NCBI GenBank assembly: GCA_017305195.1
Contig: JAFKMU010000042.1
Location: 1 to 64,000 of the forward strand
Direction: 5' to 3'
DNA from: Verrucomicrobiota bacterium
Lineage (GTDB): Bacteria; Verrucomicrobiota; Verrucomicrobiia; Chthoniobacterales; Terrimicrobiaceae
Length of the DNA stretch: 64,000 bases
Part shown: in pieces, positions 39,674-48,352 of the stretch
Numbering within the stretch: position 1 is the first letter of the stretch
How the letters are laid out: each line of letters begins with the position of its first letter
Program-made: the position numbers and the translations under genes
Notes under the pieces: model-generated
Told to the model about the DNA's origin: nothing
The model's input: only the letters and a program-made list of their open reading frames with translations
Databases searched by the model: none

Positions 39674-40909
39674 GTGACCCCCGACGTCATCCTGCAACTG
39701 GCCGTGGCCTTCGGGCTCGGGCTCCTCCTTGGGCTGGAACGCGAGCGCAAGGAAGACCCCATCGCGGGCATCCGCACCTTTCCGCTCATCGCCCTCTTTG
39801 GAACTGTCTGCGCCCAGTTAAGCCGTCCCCTTGGCGGGTGGATCGTTGCCGTGGGCCTCGTCGCCCTCTCCGCCGTCCTCATCCTGGCGAACCTCGCCAA
39901 GAACAAAACCGGCGAACCCGATCCCGGCATCACCACCGAGATCGCCGCCCTGCTCCTCTTTGCCGTCGGCGCGCTCCTCGTCGTCGTCAACATCACCACC
40001 GGCGTCGTGCTCGCGGGCGTGATGGTCATCGTCCTGCACATGAAGGAGCCGCTGCACCGCTTCGCCGGGGCCGTCGGGCAAAAGGACATGCATGCCATCA
40101 TGCAGTTTGTCCTCCTCACCCTCGTCATCCTCCCCATCCTGCCCAATGCGAACTTCGGCCCCTATGGCGTCTGGAACCCCTTCAAGCTCTGGCTCATGGT
40201 CGTGCTCATCGTCGGCATCAGCCTCGGCGGTTATGTCGCGTACAAGATCTTCGGCAGCCGCGCGGGCACGCTCCTCGGCGGCATCATCGGCGGGCTCATC
40301 TCCAGCACCGCCACCACCGTAAGCTTCGCCAAGCGCGGCGCGCAGCCCCACCTCGCCGGCCTCGCCACCGTCGTCATCCTCACCGCCTCCTGCGTCTCGC
40401 TCGGCCGCGTCCTCGTCGAGATCGCCGTCATGGCCCCGGCCCGCTTCCTCCCCATCGCCGCCCCCGTCGCCATCCTCGCCCTCGTCAGTTGCGCCGTCAC
40501 CGCCGTCTTTTACCTCCGCAACAGCCAGGCCGACGAACGCATGCCCGCCCAGAAAAACCCCGCCGAACTCAAGTCGGCCCTCGTCTTCGGCGCGCTGTAT
40601 GCTCTCGTCCTCATCGCCGTCGCCTTCTCCAAGGAACAGCTCGGCGACGCCGGGCTCTACGCCGTGGCGCTCATCTCCGGCCTTACCGACATGGACGCCA
40701 TCACGCTCTCCACCTCCCAGCTCGCCGCCCGGGGCGAGGTCGATCCCGGCACCGCCTCCCGCGCCATCCTCATCGCCGCGCTGGCCAATCTCCTCTTCAA
40801 GTTCCTCATCGTCTCCTCCGTCCGCTCCCAACGCCTGACCCGCAGCGTCGCCACCGCCTTCGCCCTCATCGCCGCCGCCGGAGCCGCCCTGCTCGTTTTC
40901 TGGGATTAA
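39674..40909 (+). CDS. MgtC/SapB plus DUF4010 membrane protein
   Basis: The 411-residue protein starts at a GTG and has an MgtC/SapB N-terminal membrane domain with the family motif GLLLGLERERKEDPIAGIRT, where the conserved ER pair follows the first helix. A DUF4010 membrane half follows, with GGIIGGLISSTATTVSFAKR and ALISGLTDMDAITLSTSQLA. About 11 helices are predicted. MgtC relatives affect Mg2+ stress and membrane energetics; the MgtC-DUF4010 fusion has no settled substrate. It is a single gene followed closely by the ankyrin gene. Confidence 0.85.
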   Translation: MTPDVILQLAVAFGLGLLLGLERERKEDPIAGIRTFPLIALFGTVCAQLSRPLGGWIVAVGLVALSAVLILANLAKNKTGEPDPGITTEIAALLLFAVGALLVVVNITTGVVLAGVMVIVLHMKEPLHRFAGAVGQKDMHAIMQFVLLTLVILPILPNANFGPYGVWNPFKLWLMVVLIVGISLGGYVAYKIFGSRAGTLLGGIIGGLISSTATTVSFAKRGAQPHLAGLATVVILTASCVSLGRVLVEIAVMAPARFLPIAAPVAILALVSCAVTAVFYLRNSQADERMPAQKNPAELKSALVFGALYALVLIAVAFSKEQLGDAGLYAVALISGLTDMDAITLSTSQLAARGEVDPGTASRAILIAALANLLFKFLIVSSVRSQRLTRSVATAFALIAAAGAALLVFWD

Positions 40910-40970
40910 CCCTTATGAGCCCTGCCGGATTTTCTCCCTGTCTCTTTCCGCAAATCTCCCAGCCCCACCC

Positions 40971-41552
40971 ATGAGCAACCTGCCTGACCAGCTATTCGAC
41001 GCCGCCTGGAATGGCCGACTCCAGGAGATAGAATCCATCCTCGACTCCGGCGAAAACCTCCCGTCACGCGCCATCGGGCGCGCGCTCGAGGCAGCGGCAT
41101 ACAACGCCCAACCCGAGGCCTGCCATCTCCTCCTCAAGCTCGGAGCCGACCCCAATACAGCCCACGAACCGACGGGCGAGACGGTCCTCCATCAAGTCAT
41201 CACCAAGACAACCTCCGCTCCAGAGCGCACCCGGATCGTCAAGAGCCTGATCGCCCACGGAGCCGACGTAAATCGAGCGACCATTCCCGGCGCACCGACC
41301 GAGTGTTTCATGCGAGACATCCGCACCCGGGGCGAGACTCCGCTCCACCGGGCGGCAGCCTACGGAGACGTCGAAATGATCTCGGCCTTGATCGAAGCCG
41401 GAGCCGACAAAGCCGCCAAAGACACCAACGGAGACTCTCCCTTGACGTGGGGCAGCTGGCACCTGCGCCCCTCGGAGATCCTTGCCCTCCTCCTCTACGG
41501 CAACATCCCCGGCTGGCATGGATTCCCAAATCCCAATCTGACAGGCAAGTAA
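40971..41552 (+). CDS. ankyrin repeat protein
   Basis: The 193-residue protein has at least four ankyrin-like repeats, with canonical pieces LLLKLGADPN, LIAHGADVNRAT, RGETPLHRAAAYGDVEMISALIEAGAD and NGDSPL. There is no signal peptide, so it is probably a cytoplasmic binding protein. The first repeats are loosely conserved. It lies between the MgtC-like gene and the tandem membrane pair. Confidence 0.88.
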   Translation: MSNLPDQLFDAAWNGRLQEIESILDSGENLPSRAIGRALEAAAYNAQPEACHLLLKLGADPNTAHEPTGETVLHQVITKTTSAPERTRIVKSLIAHGADVNRATIPGAPTECFMRDIRTRGETPLHRAAAYGDVEMISALIEAGADKAAKDTNGDSPLTWGSWHLRPSEILALLLYGNIPGWHGFPNPNLTGK

Positions 41553-41587
41553 AGCACCACGAAAATCTCGGCATCAGCTCTCCTCCC

Positions 41588-41980
41588 ATGCGCAGCGTCT
41601 TTCTCATCCTCGCCGGAGCGTTCCTCTGCCTAGCCACTCAATTCGGCATCGACGTTTACCGAAAGATCGCCCATCCCCTCGGGCCCATCGTCAACACCGA
41701 TTGCGATCTGATCGAGGTCACTTCCCTCACCCCCACTTCCGAAATCGAAGCCCGATTTGCCTTGCACCGGGGCGAAAGCCGACTCCTTCCCTATGGCGAA
41801 TACACTGTCTCCGTGAACAGCGGGAAAGGCTCGTTCGCCCTCTTCAAGAACAACCGGGGCATCTGCAAAGTCTCCTGGCAGGCCGCATCAAATCCGTCAC
41901 AGGGCTATCTCCGCATCTCCATCAACGAAAACGCCGTCGTCTCAAGCCTGTCCGAAACCGGCAGCGTCTCAACCCTGTAG
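41588..41980 (+). CDS. small membrane-anchored protein, tandem paralogue 1
   Basis: The 130-residue protein has an N-terminal membrane anchor or signal (VFLILAGAFLCLATQFGIDV) and a mature part with ALHRGESRLLPYGEYTVSV and GSFALFKNNRGICKVSW, then SQGYLRISINENAVVS. It is paralogous to the next gene (about half the residues alike, same spacing). No family is recognised. Codon use matches its neighbours. Confidence 0.6.
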   Translation: MRSVFLILAGAFLCLATQFGIDVYRKIAHPLGPIVNTDCDLIEVTSLTPTSEIEARFALHRGESRLLPYGEYTVSVNSGKGSFALFKNNRGICKVSWQAASNPSQGYLRISINENAVVSSLSETGSVSTL

Positions 41981-42057
41981 ACTCCCGTGATTTCCCATCG
42001 ACCTTTTCCGTCCAATACCCTCCCCCATCCTCTCCAGACCATTGGAAATCAACTTGT

Positions 42058-42444
42058 ATGCGCAACATCTTCCTCATCCTCACCGGCGTGATCCTCTGCA
42101 TCGCGGCGCAAGTCGGCTTCGGCATCTTCAACGGGCTCGCCCGGCCCCAGGGCAAACTCATCAACGTCGACTGCCCCTCCATCGAAGTCGCCAGCACGAC
42201 CAACAAGCCCGGCCAGACCTACCTCATCCGCAAGGGCGAAACCCGCGCCATCCCCAATGGCGAATACAACGTCACCCTCGACGAAGGCAAAGGCTCCTTC
42301 CTCCTCTACGAGAACAACCAGGGCGTCTGCAAAGTCCTCTGGGAAAGCTCAGCGACCTCCCCCCAAGGCTACTTCGACGCCGCCGTCAACGAAAACGCCA
42401 GCGTATCCCGCCTCTCCGAAAATGGCAGCGTCTCGGGATTGTAG
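42058..42444 (+). CDS. small membrane-anchored protein, tandem paralogue 2
   Basis: The 128-residue paralogue of the previous gene shares the anchor (IFLILTGVILCIAAQVGFGI), the pattern IRKGETRAIPNGEYNVTL and GSFLLYENNQGVCKVLW, and the final S-x-N-E-N-A-S-V-S-x-L-S-E-N-G-S-V-S-x-L. The tandem arrangement shows a recent gene duplication. Function is unknown; both may lie on the outer face of the inner membrane. Confidence 0.6.
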   Translation: MRNIFLILTGVILCIAAQVGFGIFNGLARPQGKLINVDCPSIEVASTTNKPGQTYLIRKGETRAIPNGEYNVTLDEGKGSFLLYENNQGVCKVLWESSATSPQGYFDAAVNENASVSRLSENGSVSGL

Positions 42445-42587
42445 CATCTCTCGCTGAAGCCAAAGAACCATCCTCCGCTGATATCCAGCGCCCCTGAAGA
42501 GCTGGCCAGAATTTACAGCCCCCAAAAAGAGATACTCTCAACATAAGACTTCCCCATCCACACAGACTTTCAGTCTCCGTCTAGAAT

Positions 42588-43160
42588 CTATGGAGAGTAA
42601 TCCTTATTTATCGTAATTCCGGAATCACTCATACCAAAGGCAACCACTCGTCCCTCAGTTGTTTTAATCTCAAAGAGATGACCCTCTATCCTAGGGTATT
42701 GAGCATCTGAATTATCCCGCCAATCATAGTGACTGACGGATACTGACACCTTTTTCGGATCATCAATAAGTTCAGCCGTAGAGAACTCCCGAACCAATTT
42801 CCCATCTCTATAAAAGGAGAGTGCAACATCCTCCTTGCTTGGCTTATCCCCCGTGTTCCACGGACCAATCGCAACGAGAAATTCGGCATCCCACGTAAGA
42901 TAGACTCCAAATGAATAGGCGTTCTCAATCCTCCACAACTCCTTAAAAGAGCCATCTTCCTGGCACTGATTGAGCGCGATATAAGGCTTCCGAAGAATTA
43001 TATGCCAGTCCGGCCCCTTCGCGAGAGGCGGGACAACCGAGGCAAAACACTTCCCACTATCATTAACAGCCACGTAGGCATAGGGAGCCATGGGAGTATC
43101 CGCCCAGGCAACCAAGACAAGACAACAAAATACCAATAGAGAAAACCAACGCATTTTCAT
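42588..43160 (-). CDS. hypothetical secreted protein, AT-rich
   Basis: The 190-residue protein has a signal peptide (MRWFSLLVFCCLVLVAWADT) and a beta-rich mature part with DWHIILRKPYIALNQ and YLTWDAEFLVAIGPWN, ending in EIKTTEGRVVAFGM. The gene is distinctly more AT-rich than the surroundings, which suggests recent acquisition. No family is recognised. Confidence 0.6.
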   Translation of the reverse strand: MKMRWFSLLVFCCLVLVAWADTPMAPYAYVAVNDSGKCFASVVPPLAKGPDWHIILRKPYIALNQCQEDGSFKELWRIENAYSFGVYLTWDAEFLVAIGPWNTGDKPSKEDVALSFYRDGKLVREFSTAELIDDPKKVSVSVSHYDWRDNSDAQYPRIEGHLFEIKTTEGRVVAFGMSDSGITINKDYSP

Positions 43161-43274
43161 ATACCCTCAACAAAGAGCTATGCGCGTTTGGATACCTAAA
43201 AAAACAGAACGGGAGAAGCTCCAAATGACTGAACCCTGAGGCAACGACGAAAAACGAATTCGCTTCTCTCAGCC

Positions 43275-43952
43275 TTACCGCAAACTCGGATGAAACCGCG
43301 CCAGCAGCGCCCTTTGCCAGCCGGCCAGCGGGCGGGCTTGTTCAAAGGTGTAGCCAAACTCGGCGATGTCCTTGGCGTAGTAGGAGGCCACGAGGTCGCG
43401 GGAGGCCTCGTCATAGTAGTGCGAATAGTGCAGGTGAAACCGGCGTTTTTTGGAGGGAAGCTTCACGCGGGGGATGCCGATGCGATCGCAGATCACGTCC
43501 ATGTCGGCGTCGAGCGTCTCGATGCGGCCGACGTAGTCCATGACGTTCTCGCCGTCGATCGAGATCCAGTCGTATTGGGGGCTCCAGCGATGAATCATCG
43601 ACGAGGTCGAGCCGCCCCAACATCGCGCATCACCCGTCACCGGCCCGCCGAGCACGAGCCGCACCCATTCGCCAAATGGGCGCTGCCTCCCCCTCTCGTC
43701 ATGGACCTGGAGACGCTCCGCGCTGCGGCTGCTCTTCTGGAGCTGAAAGTTATAATCCGACAGCAGCCGCGCCCAGGGGTTCCGCACGATGGCAAACTTG
43801 AAATACGTCAGGTACTGCTCCGAGGGCAGTTCGCGTCGATAGCGGCGGATGTCCTTGTGGTTCTGCCATTCGCAGCCAAGCGCGTCGCCGAGACTGCTGC
43901 CCGCCGTTTTCGGGATATGCACGAATATGAACCGGCGTTCATGGCAGATCAT
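43275..43952 (-). CDS. sulfotransferase family 2-type protein
   Basis: The 225-residue enzyme has the PAPS 5'-phosphosulfate loop FVHIPKTAGSSLG at residues ~9-21 and the 3'-phosphate loop KFAIVRNPWARLLSDYN at residues ~52-68, both complete. It probably transfers sulfate from PAPS to a carbohydrate acceptor such as a surface or secreted glycan. No glycan biosynthesis cluster is visible, so the acceptor is unknown. It stands alone. Confidence 0.83.
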   Translation of the reverse strand: MICHERRFIFVHIPKTAGSSLGDALGCEWQNHKDIRRYRRELPSEQYLTYFKFAIVRNPWARLLSDYNFQLQKSSRSAERLQVHDERGRQRPFGEWVRLVLGGPVTGDARCWGGSTSSMIHRWSPQYDWISIDGENVMDYVGRIETLDADMDVICDRIGIPRVKLPSKKRRFHLHYSHYYDEASRDLVASYYAKDIAEFGYTFEQARPLAGWQRALLARFHPSLR

Positions 43953-44060
43953 TCGCGCCCAAGGAAACAGGGAAAACCACCGAGCGCGAGTCCTTTCTCA
44001 GCCCGCCTGCCCCACCCTCGATGGCGTACTTTCCCGCCGACGAAAGCGTGCCCGCTCTCG

Positions 44061-44570
44061 CTACTTCACCTGAAAGGAATCCACATGCTTGCGCAACACC
44101 TCCGACACGGCGCTCCACTGCGTTTCCTTCGCGGTGGCGGTCACCAGATAGACCTTGCCGGATTTTGAAATCGCACGCGCATAAAAGTGCAGGTTCGCAC
44201 CCTGCGTAGCGCCAGTGTACTCGACCGCCCATTCCGTGGCGCTCACCGTTTTTTCCGACACCATGCTCCAGTGCATCCTTTCAAACTGCCCCTTCGACAT
44301 GGCTGCGTAACTCGCGATGTCTCCCGAGTAAGGCTGGATGTTGACATTGATATTCGGAGCGAATCCGTCCGAGGGCGGCAGAAAGGTCATCAGCGCCGTC
44401 GTGGCCGCCACACCGGACGGGGCCGCATCCAGAGCGTCGATGGAAAATCCGTATTGAGGCAGATCGATCGTCGCTGCGTTCACCGAAGCAAGAAACGGCG
44501 CACCCACCAACATCGCACCCGCGGCGGCCAGCGAGACCTTTCGCATGAGACAAGCAAAACGAAGTTTCAT
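44061..44570 (-). CDS. PsbP/DcrB-like periplasmic protein
   Basis: About 169 residues from the ATG at 44570, with a signal peptide (AAGAMLVGAPFLASVNAATI). The mature domain has YGFSIDALDAAPSG, then AAMSKGQFERMHWSM and EWAVEYTGATQGANLHFYAR, and ends in VSEVLRKHVDSFQV. This is the layout of DcrB/PsbP-like or DUF1795 domains, where a final helix with 'V-x-S-F' closes the fold. The function of such stand-alone proteins is unknown. Confidence 0.6.
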   Translation of the reverse strand: MKLRFACLMRKVSLAAAGAMLVGAPFLASVNAATIDLPQYGFSIDALDAAPSGVAATTALMTFLPPSDGFAPNINVNIQPYSGDIASYAAMSKGQFERMHWSMVSEKTVSATEWAVEYTGATQGANLHFYARAISKSGKVYLVTATAKETQWSAVSEVLRKHVDSFQVK

Positions 44571-44663
44571 AGCAAAGCCCACTCTGCCTCCTTTCGGAAA
44601 TCTTAGCGAGTGCCATCCGCCCCTGAGATTGATACCGTGCCATCCGCCTCTGATCTCCCTCCC

Positions 44664-45404
44664 ATGCGCACGCTCGCTCTCGCCCTCCTGATCTCCTCCG
44701 CCTCACTCCTCCCCGCCCAGCAGCGCGTCGAGCGCGGAGGCACCGTTTTCCTCACCTACGAGGCCAAGCCCGCCGAGATCGACCTGTTCTGGAAGGATGC
44801 CTCGGGCGAGCGTTTCGGCCAGTTCAGCAAACTCCAGCAGCACCTCCGCTCCGAGGGACGCCGCGTGGCCTTCATCATGAATGCCGGGATCTTCGAGGAG
44901 GGCGGCGTGCCCTCGGGCCTCTGCGTCATCGATGGCAAGATACTGCATCCCCTCAACCTCTCGCCCGGCGCGGGGAATTTCTTCCTCAAGCCCAACGGTG
45001 TTTTCTATATCGATGCCCGTGGCGCGCACGTCGTCACCTCCGAGGAATACGCCAGGCGGCAACCCCACGCGCGCCTCGCCATCCAGTCCGGCCCGCTCCT
45101 GCTGCGCGACGGGAAAATTCATCCGGCCTTCCGTGCCGATTCCAAAAACCACCTCCATCGCAATGGCGTGGGCGTACGCCCGGACGGCACGGTCGTCTTT
45201 GCCATCACGGAGTTTGGCCAGCCGCGCTATGCGAATCTCCACGAGTTCGCCGAGTTCTTCCGCTCCCAGGGCTGCCCGGATGCCCTCTTCCTCGATGGCG
45301 ACATCAGCCGCATGTTCGTCAACCCCGGCGACATCGAGCCGAGCAACTACTTCGGTGCCATCCTTGCCATCGCGCCGAGGATCGATAGTCCGACCCAGCG
45401 ATAG
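44664..45404 (+). CDS. DUF2233 phosphodiester glycosidase family protein, second copy
   Basis: The 246-residue secreted protein has a signal peptide (LALALLISSASLLPAQ) and DUF2233/NAGPA motifs: RVAFIMNAGIFEEGGVPSG, then LAIQSGPLLL, HRNGVGVRPDGTVVFAITE and ALFLDGDISRMFV. In the last motif D-G-D-I-S replaces the D-G-G-S-S seen in the first copy. This subgroup resembles the YrrO-like proteins that begin by removing a glycan modification. The start is taken at ATG 44664. It lies before a PEP-CTERM protein gene, not in an obvious operon. Confidence 0.75.
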   Translation: MRTLALALLISSASLLPAQQRVERGGTVFLTYEAKPAEIDLFWKDASGERFGQFSKLQQHLRSEGRRVAFIMNAGIFEEGGVPSGLCVIDGKILHPLNLSPGAGNFFLKPNGVFYIDARGAHVVTSEEYARRQPHARLAIQSGPLLLRDGKIHPAFRADSKNHLHRNGVGVRPDGTVVFAITEFGQPRYANLHEFAEFFRSQGCPDALFLDGDISRMFVNPGDIEPSNYFGAILAIAPRIDSPTQR

Positions 45405-45531
45405 AGAGTCTGCGGAAGGCCCACAGGCGCAACATATTGCGAGCCAGCCTCGCCCGGTCTGAACCAGAGCGCATCCAGTCGATGCCTCCACCGACCTTTC
45501 CGGTTTTATCGCGCCTTCGAAATGTAGGGTT

Positions 45532-45560
45532 TTGACATATTTTTAGTCGGGATGTGCCTA
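45532..45560 (+). promoter_or_regulatory. possible promoter of the second PEP-CTERM gene
   Basis: TTGACA at 45532-45537 is a perfect -35 hexamer. The -10 region seventeen bases on is poor, so the assignment is tentative. The gene starts at 45650. Confidence 0.3.
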
Positions 45561-45649
45561 ACCGTTCTCCAGGTGTGTTGGTAAGCTGACGGGTAATCGA
45601 TAGCCGTTTCACCCCGCGCATCCTTAACAATCCCCCAAAGTCCAAGCCC

Positions 45650-46540
45650 GTGAAAACCATCCCCACACACCTCGTTCGCCACATCGCCTTGAAAGGCGCA
45701 CTCGTCCTGGCCGCAACGACGCTTCTTTCGTTGCCCGCCGCGCACGCCCAAACGCTCCTGAGCTACTGGAATTTCAACAACGTCAGCTCGGCGTACAACA
45801 GCACCTCGGGGCTGCTCGGTTCCTTCAGTACGACGGCGGCGGCATACGGAGAGGCGTACTCCCAGACGAACAACTCTACTCCGGGAAAACTCGCCGGCAA
45901 CTCCGCGAACGGCGCCGTCTATCACGGGTCCTCGGTCTATATCGACTTCACCAACTACGGCACGATCGCCTCGGGGACGATCAATGGATTGTCGAGTACG
46001 TCAGGCTATACCTATCCCTCAACGACAACCACTGGCGCGGCCGGTTACGGAGCATTCCTGGACTCCACGGTAAATCGCGCAGCGACCGACTCCACCACCG
46101 GCGGCTCCCTCCTGTTCCTCAACACCTCGGGCAACGCGCTCAATAAATACATCACGTTTTCCCTCAGCAGCGCGGGCTACACCTCGCTCTCACTGACCTA
46201 CGCCGCCCGCCTGACCAATGGCGTCACCTCCTCGCAGGTCTGGAGCTACAGCCTCGATGGTACGAACTACTTCAGTCTCACCACCCTCAGTCCGCAGGCA
46301 ACCGGCGCCTTCAACACGCAAACCCTGAACCTGTCGACCTTGAGCGGATCGGCTCTCGATAACCAGTCGAGCTTCTACCTGCGCATGACCTACACGGGCG
46401 CAAACACCCAGGGCAGCCAGGCGATCGACAACATCCAGCTCACCGGCGCCGCCGTCCCCGAGCCGAACTCTGCGCTGCTCGTCCTCTGCAGCATCGGCGC
46501 GGCCTTCCTCTGCGTCCGCCGCCGCGCCCGCCTCGCCTGA
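45650..46540 (+). CDS. secreted PEP-CTERM protein
   Basis: The 296-residue protein starts at GTG 45650 with a signal peptide (LVLAATTLLSLPAAHAQT). The mature part is Ser/Thr/Gly/Asn-rich with beta-strand character (LLSYWNFNNVS, then SLSLTYAARLTNG and SFYLRMTYTG), and ends with a PEP-CTERM tail: VPEPNSALLVLCSIG followed by basic RRRARLA. It is likely an exosortase-processed envelope or biofilm protein. It ends at a strong intrinsic terminator. Confidence 0.83.
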   Translation: MKTIPTHLVRHIALKGALVLAATTLLSLPAAHAQTLLSYWNFNNVSSAYNSTSGLLGSFSTTAAAYGEAYSQTNNSTPGKLAGNSANGAVYHGSSVYIDFTNYGTIASGTINGLSSTSGYTYPSTTTTGAAGYGAFLDSTVNRAATDSTTGGSLLFLNTSGNALNKYITFSLSSAGYTSLSLTYAARLTNGVTSSQVWSYSLDGTNYFSLTTLSPQATGAFNTQTLNLSTLSGSALDNQSSFYLRMTYTGANTQGSQAIDNIQLTGAAVPEPNSALLVLCSIGAAFLCVRRRARLA

Positions 46541-46571
46541 GGCAAAACGCGCGTTCATTCCTTCCTCAGTC

Positions 46572-46607
46572 AGGGCCGATGCCACCACATCGGCCCTTGC
46601 TATTTTT
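46572..46607 (+). terminator. rho-independent terminator after the second PEP-CTERM gene
   Basis: AGGGCCGATG-ccacca-CATCGGCCCT is a perfect 10-base-pair stem followed by TGCTATTTTTC. It lies 32 bases after the stop codon. Confidence 0.8.
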
Positions 46608-46925
46608 CAGCCCGATCTCGTCTCCGCCCCGGGGGCGCTCGATGTCTGGCTGACAAAATGCCCGCCCGCAGAGTCTTTCCCCGGAGAAGCATCTCCGCCG
46701 AAACTCCCGCCAGTGTCCCAAAAATGTGCTGCAGGAGTGGGAGAGCTCCCTGAATCGAGAAGCCGGGAACAAGCGCGGGGCTGCCGCTATGCTTTTCCCT
46801 GAGCAAAAAAGCACCGCCCCCACCTGAACCCAGCCCTCCGTCCGGATCATCGGCTGATTCTTTTCGGAATCCTCTCTCCAAACGGGACTTGCCGCCCGTA
46901 GCCTCCTACCTACCATCCTCGCCGC
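46608..46925. other. intergenic, no gene seen
   Basis: This stretch of about 320 bases before the antiporter gene has no supported coding frame, repeat or clear hairpin. It should contain the promoter for the antiporter gene. Confidence 0.4.
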
Positions 46926-48179
46926 ATGGATCAGCAGAGCATCGAGTTGGCAAAGGTGTTTTTTGCCGTGGGAACCATCATCCTGCTGGCGCGGCTCCTT
47001 GGTGATCCGCTGCGCAAGGTCGGGGTGAGTCCGCTCGTCTCCGAGATCCTGCTCGGCATCGTGCTCGGGCCGAGCGTCGTCGGCCACTTTTTCCCGCAAG
47101 TGACCGCGGCGATCTATCCTGCCGCGGGCGGAGCCGGGGACATGATGCGCGTCCTCATCCAGATCTCCATCGTGCTGCTCATGTTTGCCGCCGGGCTGGA
47201 GATCAATCTCCGCACCGTCGTCGGCAACCTCCCGGCCGCGATCAAGATCGGCGCGCTCGGCATCACCATCCCCGTCCTTGCGGGCTTTGCCGCCGCCTAT
47301 CTCGTGCCCAAGCTCCTCGGAGAAAACGCCGTCCATCCCAACAAACTCGCGTTTGCCCTGTTCTTTTGCACCGCCCTCGCCATCTCGGCGCTTTCGGTCA
47401 CCGTACGCACCTTTCTCGACACCGGGCTGCTGCGCACCCGCTTTGGCATGGTCGTCATCTCCGCCTCCATGATCGACGACATCATCGGCTGGATCCTCTT
47501 TGCCGTCACCCTCGGCCTCATCGACGGCCGCATGCAAGGCAACGTCTTTCTCAACCTCGCCGGAGCCGTCGTCTTTGCCATCTTCATGCTCACCGCTGTG
47601 CGCGGAGCAGCCAATCGCATCTTTCCGCTCGTGAACCGCCATCTCGTCTGGCCCGCCAGCTTTCTCGGGCTGGCCACCGGCTTCGGCCTCGTCGCCGCCG
47701 CCGTCACGCAATTCCTCGGCCTGGAGGCTGTCTTCGGAGCGTTCATCGCAGGGGTCGCGCTGGGCGATTCCCCCGTCGTCACCCGTGAACTCAAGGAGGA
47801 GTTTCTCCGATTCATCTCCTCCATCTTTGCCCCGCTCTTCTTTGTCGCCATCGGGTTGAAGGTGAACTTTGTCACCAACTTTCACCTGCCCCTCGTTGCG
47901 CTCGTCTTCGCCCTCGCCATCACGAGCAAATTCATCGGCGGCAGCCTCGGCGGGATCTGGGCCGGACTTCCGCGCCGTCAGGCCTATGCCACCGGCCTCA
48001 GCCTCACCGCGCGCGGCGGGCAGGAGATCGTCCTCGGCACCGTCGCCCTGGGCGCGGGGCTGATCTCGCCGCCCATCTTCGTCGCCGTCGTCCTCCTCGC
48101 CGTCGTCACCAGCCTCCTCCTCGGCCCCACCGTCCAGTTCCTCCATAGCCGGTGGAAACTGAGCGGAGAGGAGAGTTAG
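46926..48179 (+). CDS. CPA2 family Na+(K+)/H+ antiporter
   Basis: The 417-residue membrane protein has about 12 helices in the CPA2 (KefB/NhaS3) pattern: FAVGTIILLARLLGDPLRKV, LLGIVLGPSVVG and the dense helix SASMIDDIIGWILFAV, which holds the paired aspartates (D-D) of ion-translocating antiporters. It ends after the last helix without a TrkA-N regulatory domain, so it is probably unregulated by nucleotide. Its role is likely pH or monovalent cation homeostasis. The stop overlaps, in the opposite strand, the end of the small gene after uvrC. Confidence 0.9.
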   Translation: MDQQSIELAKVFFAVGTIILLARLLGDPLRKVGVSPLVSEILLGIVLGPSVVGHFFPQVTAAIYPAAGGAGDMMRVLIQISIVLLMFAAGLEINLRTVVGNLPAAIKIGALGITIPVLAGFAAAYLVPKLLGENAVHPNKLAFALFFCTALAISALSVTVRTFLDTGLLRTRFGMVVISASMIDDIIGWILFAVTLGLIDGRMQGNVFLNLAGAVVFAIFMLTAVRGAANRIFPLVNRHLVWPASFLGLATGFGLVAAAVTQFLGLEAVFGAFIAGVALGDSPVVTRELKEEFLRFISSIFAPLFFVAIGLKVNFVTNFHLPLVALVFALAITSKFIGGSLGGIWAGLPRRQAYATGLSLTARGGQEIVLGTVALGAGLISPPIFVAVVLLAVVTSLLLGPTVQFLHSRWKLSGEES

Positions 48180-48352
48180 CTGTCAGCGAGCTTGCGAAAG
48201 AGCGTCTCGTGTTTGGCGAAGACTCTGGCTGCAGCTTCTTCAAATGACGGAGCGGCATCCTCGCCTATCAGCGTATTGACCAATTCCTCAACGAGTCTGC
48301 GCTTTTCAGCAGGCAGCGACTCGATTTTACGAAGCAGTTCGTCCGACGTCAT
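48176..48352 (-). CDS. small DUF2281-like protein coupled to uvrC
   Basis: The 58-residue protein starts MTSDELLRKIESLPAEKRRL and continues with helical sequence ending in AKHETLFRKLADS. The first helix resembles the DUF2281/antitoxin-like E-x-L-x-x-I-x-x-L-P-x-E-x-x pattern. The ATG at 48352 overlaps the uvrC stop in an ATGA arrangement, so it is translationally coupled. It has no toxin partner next door. It overlaps the antiporter gene by four bases at its 3' end, in convergent orientation. Confidence 0.65.
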   Translation of the reverse strand: MTSDELLRKIESLPAEKRRLVEELVNTLIGEDAAPSFEEAAARVFAKHETLFRKLADS

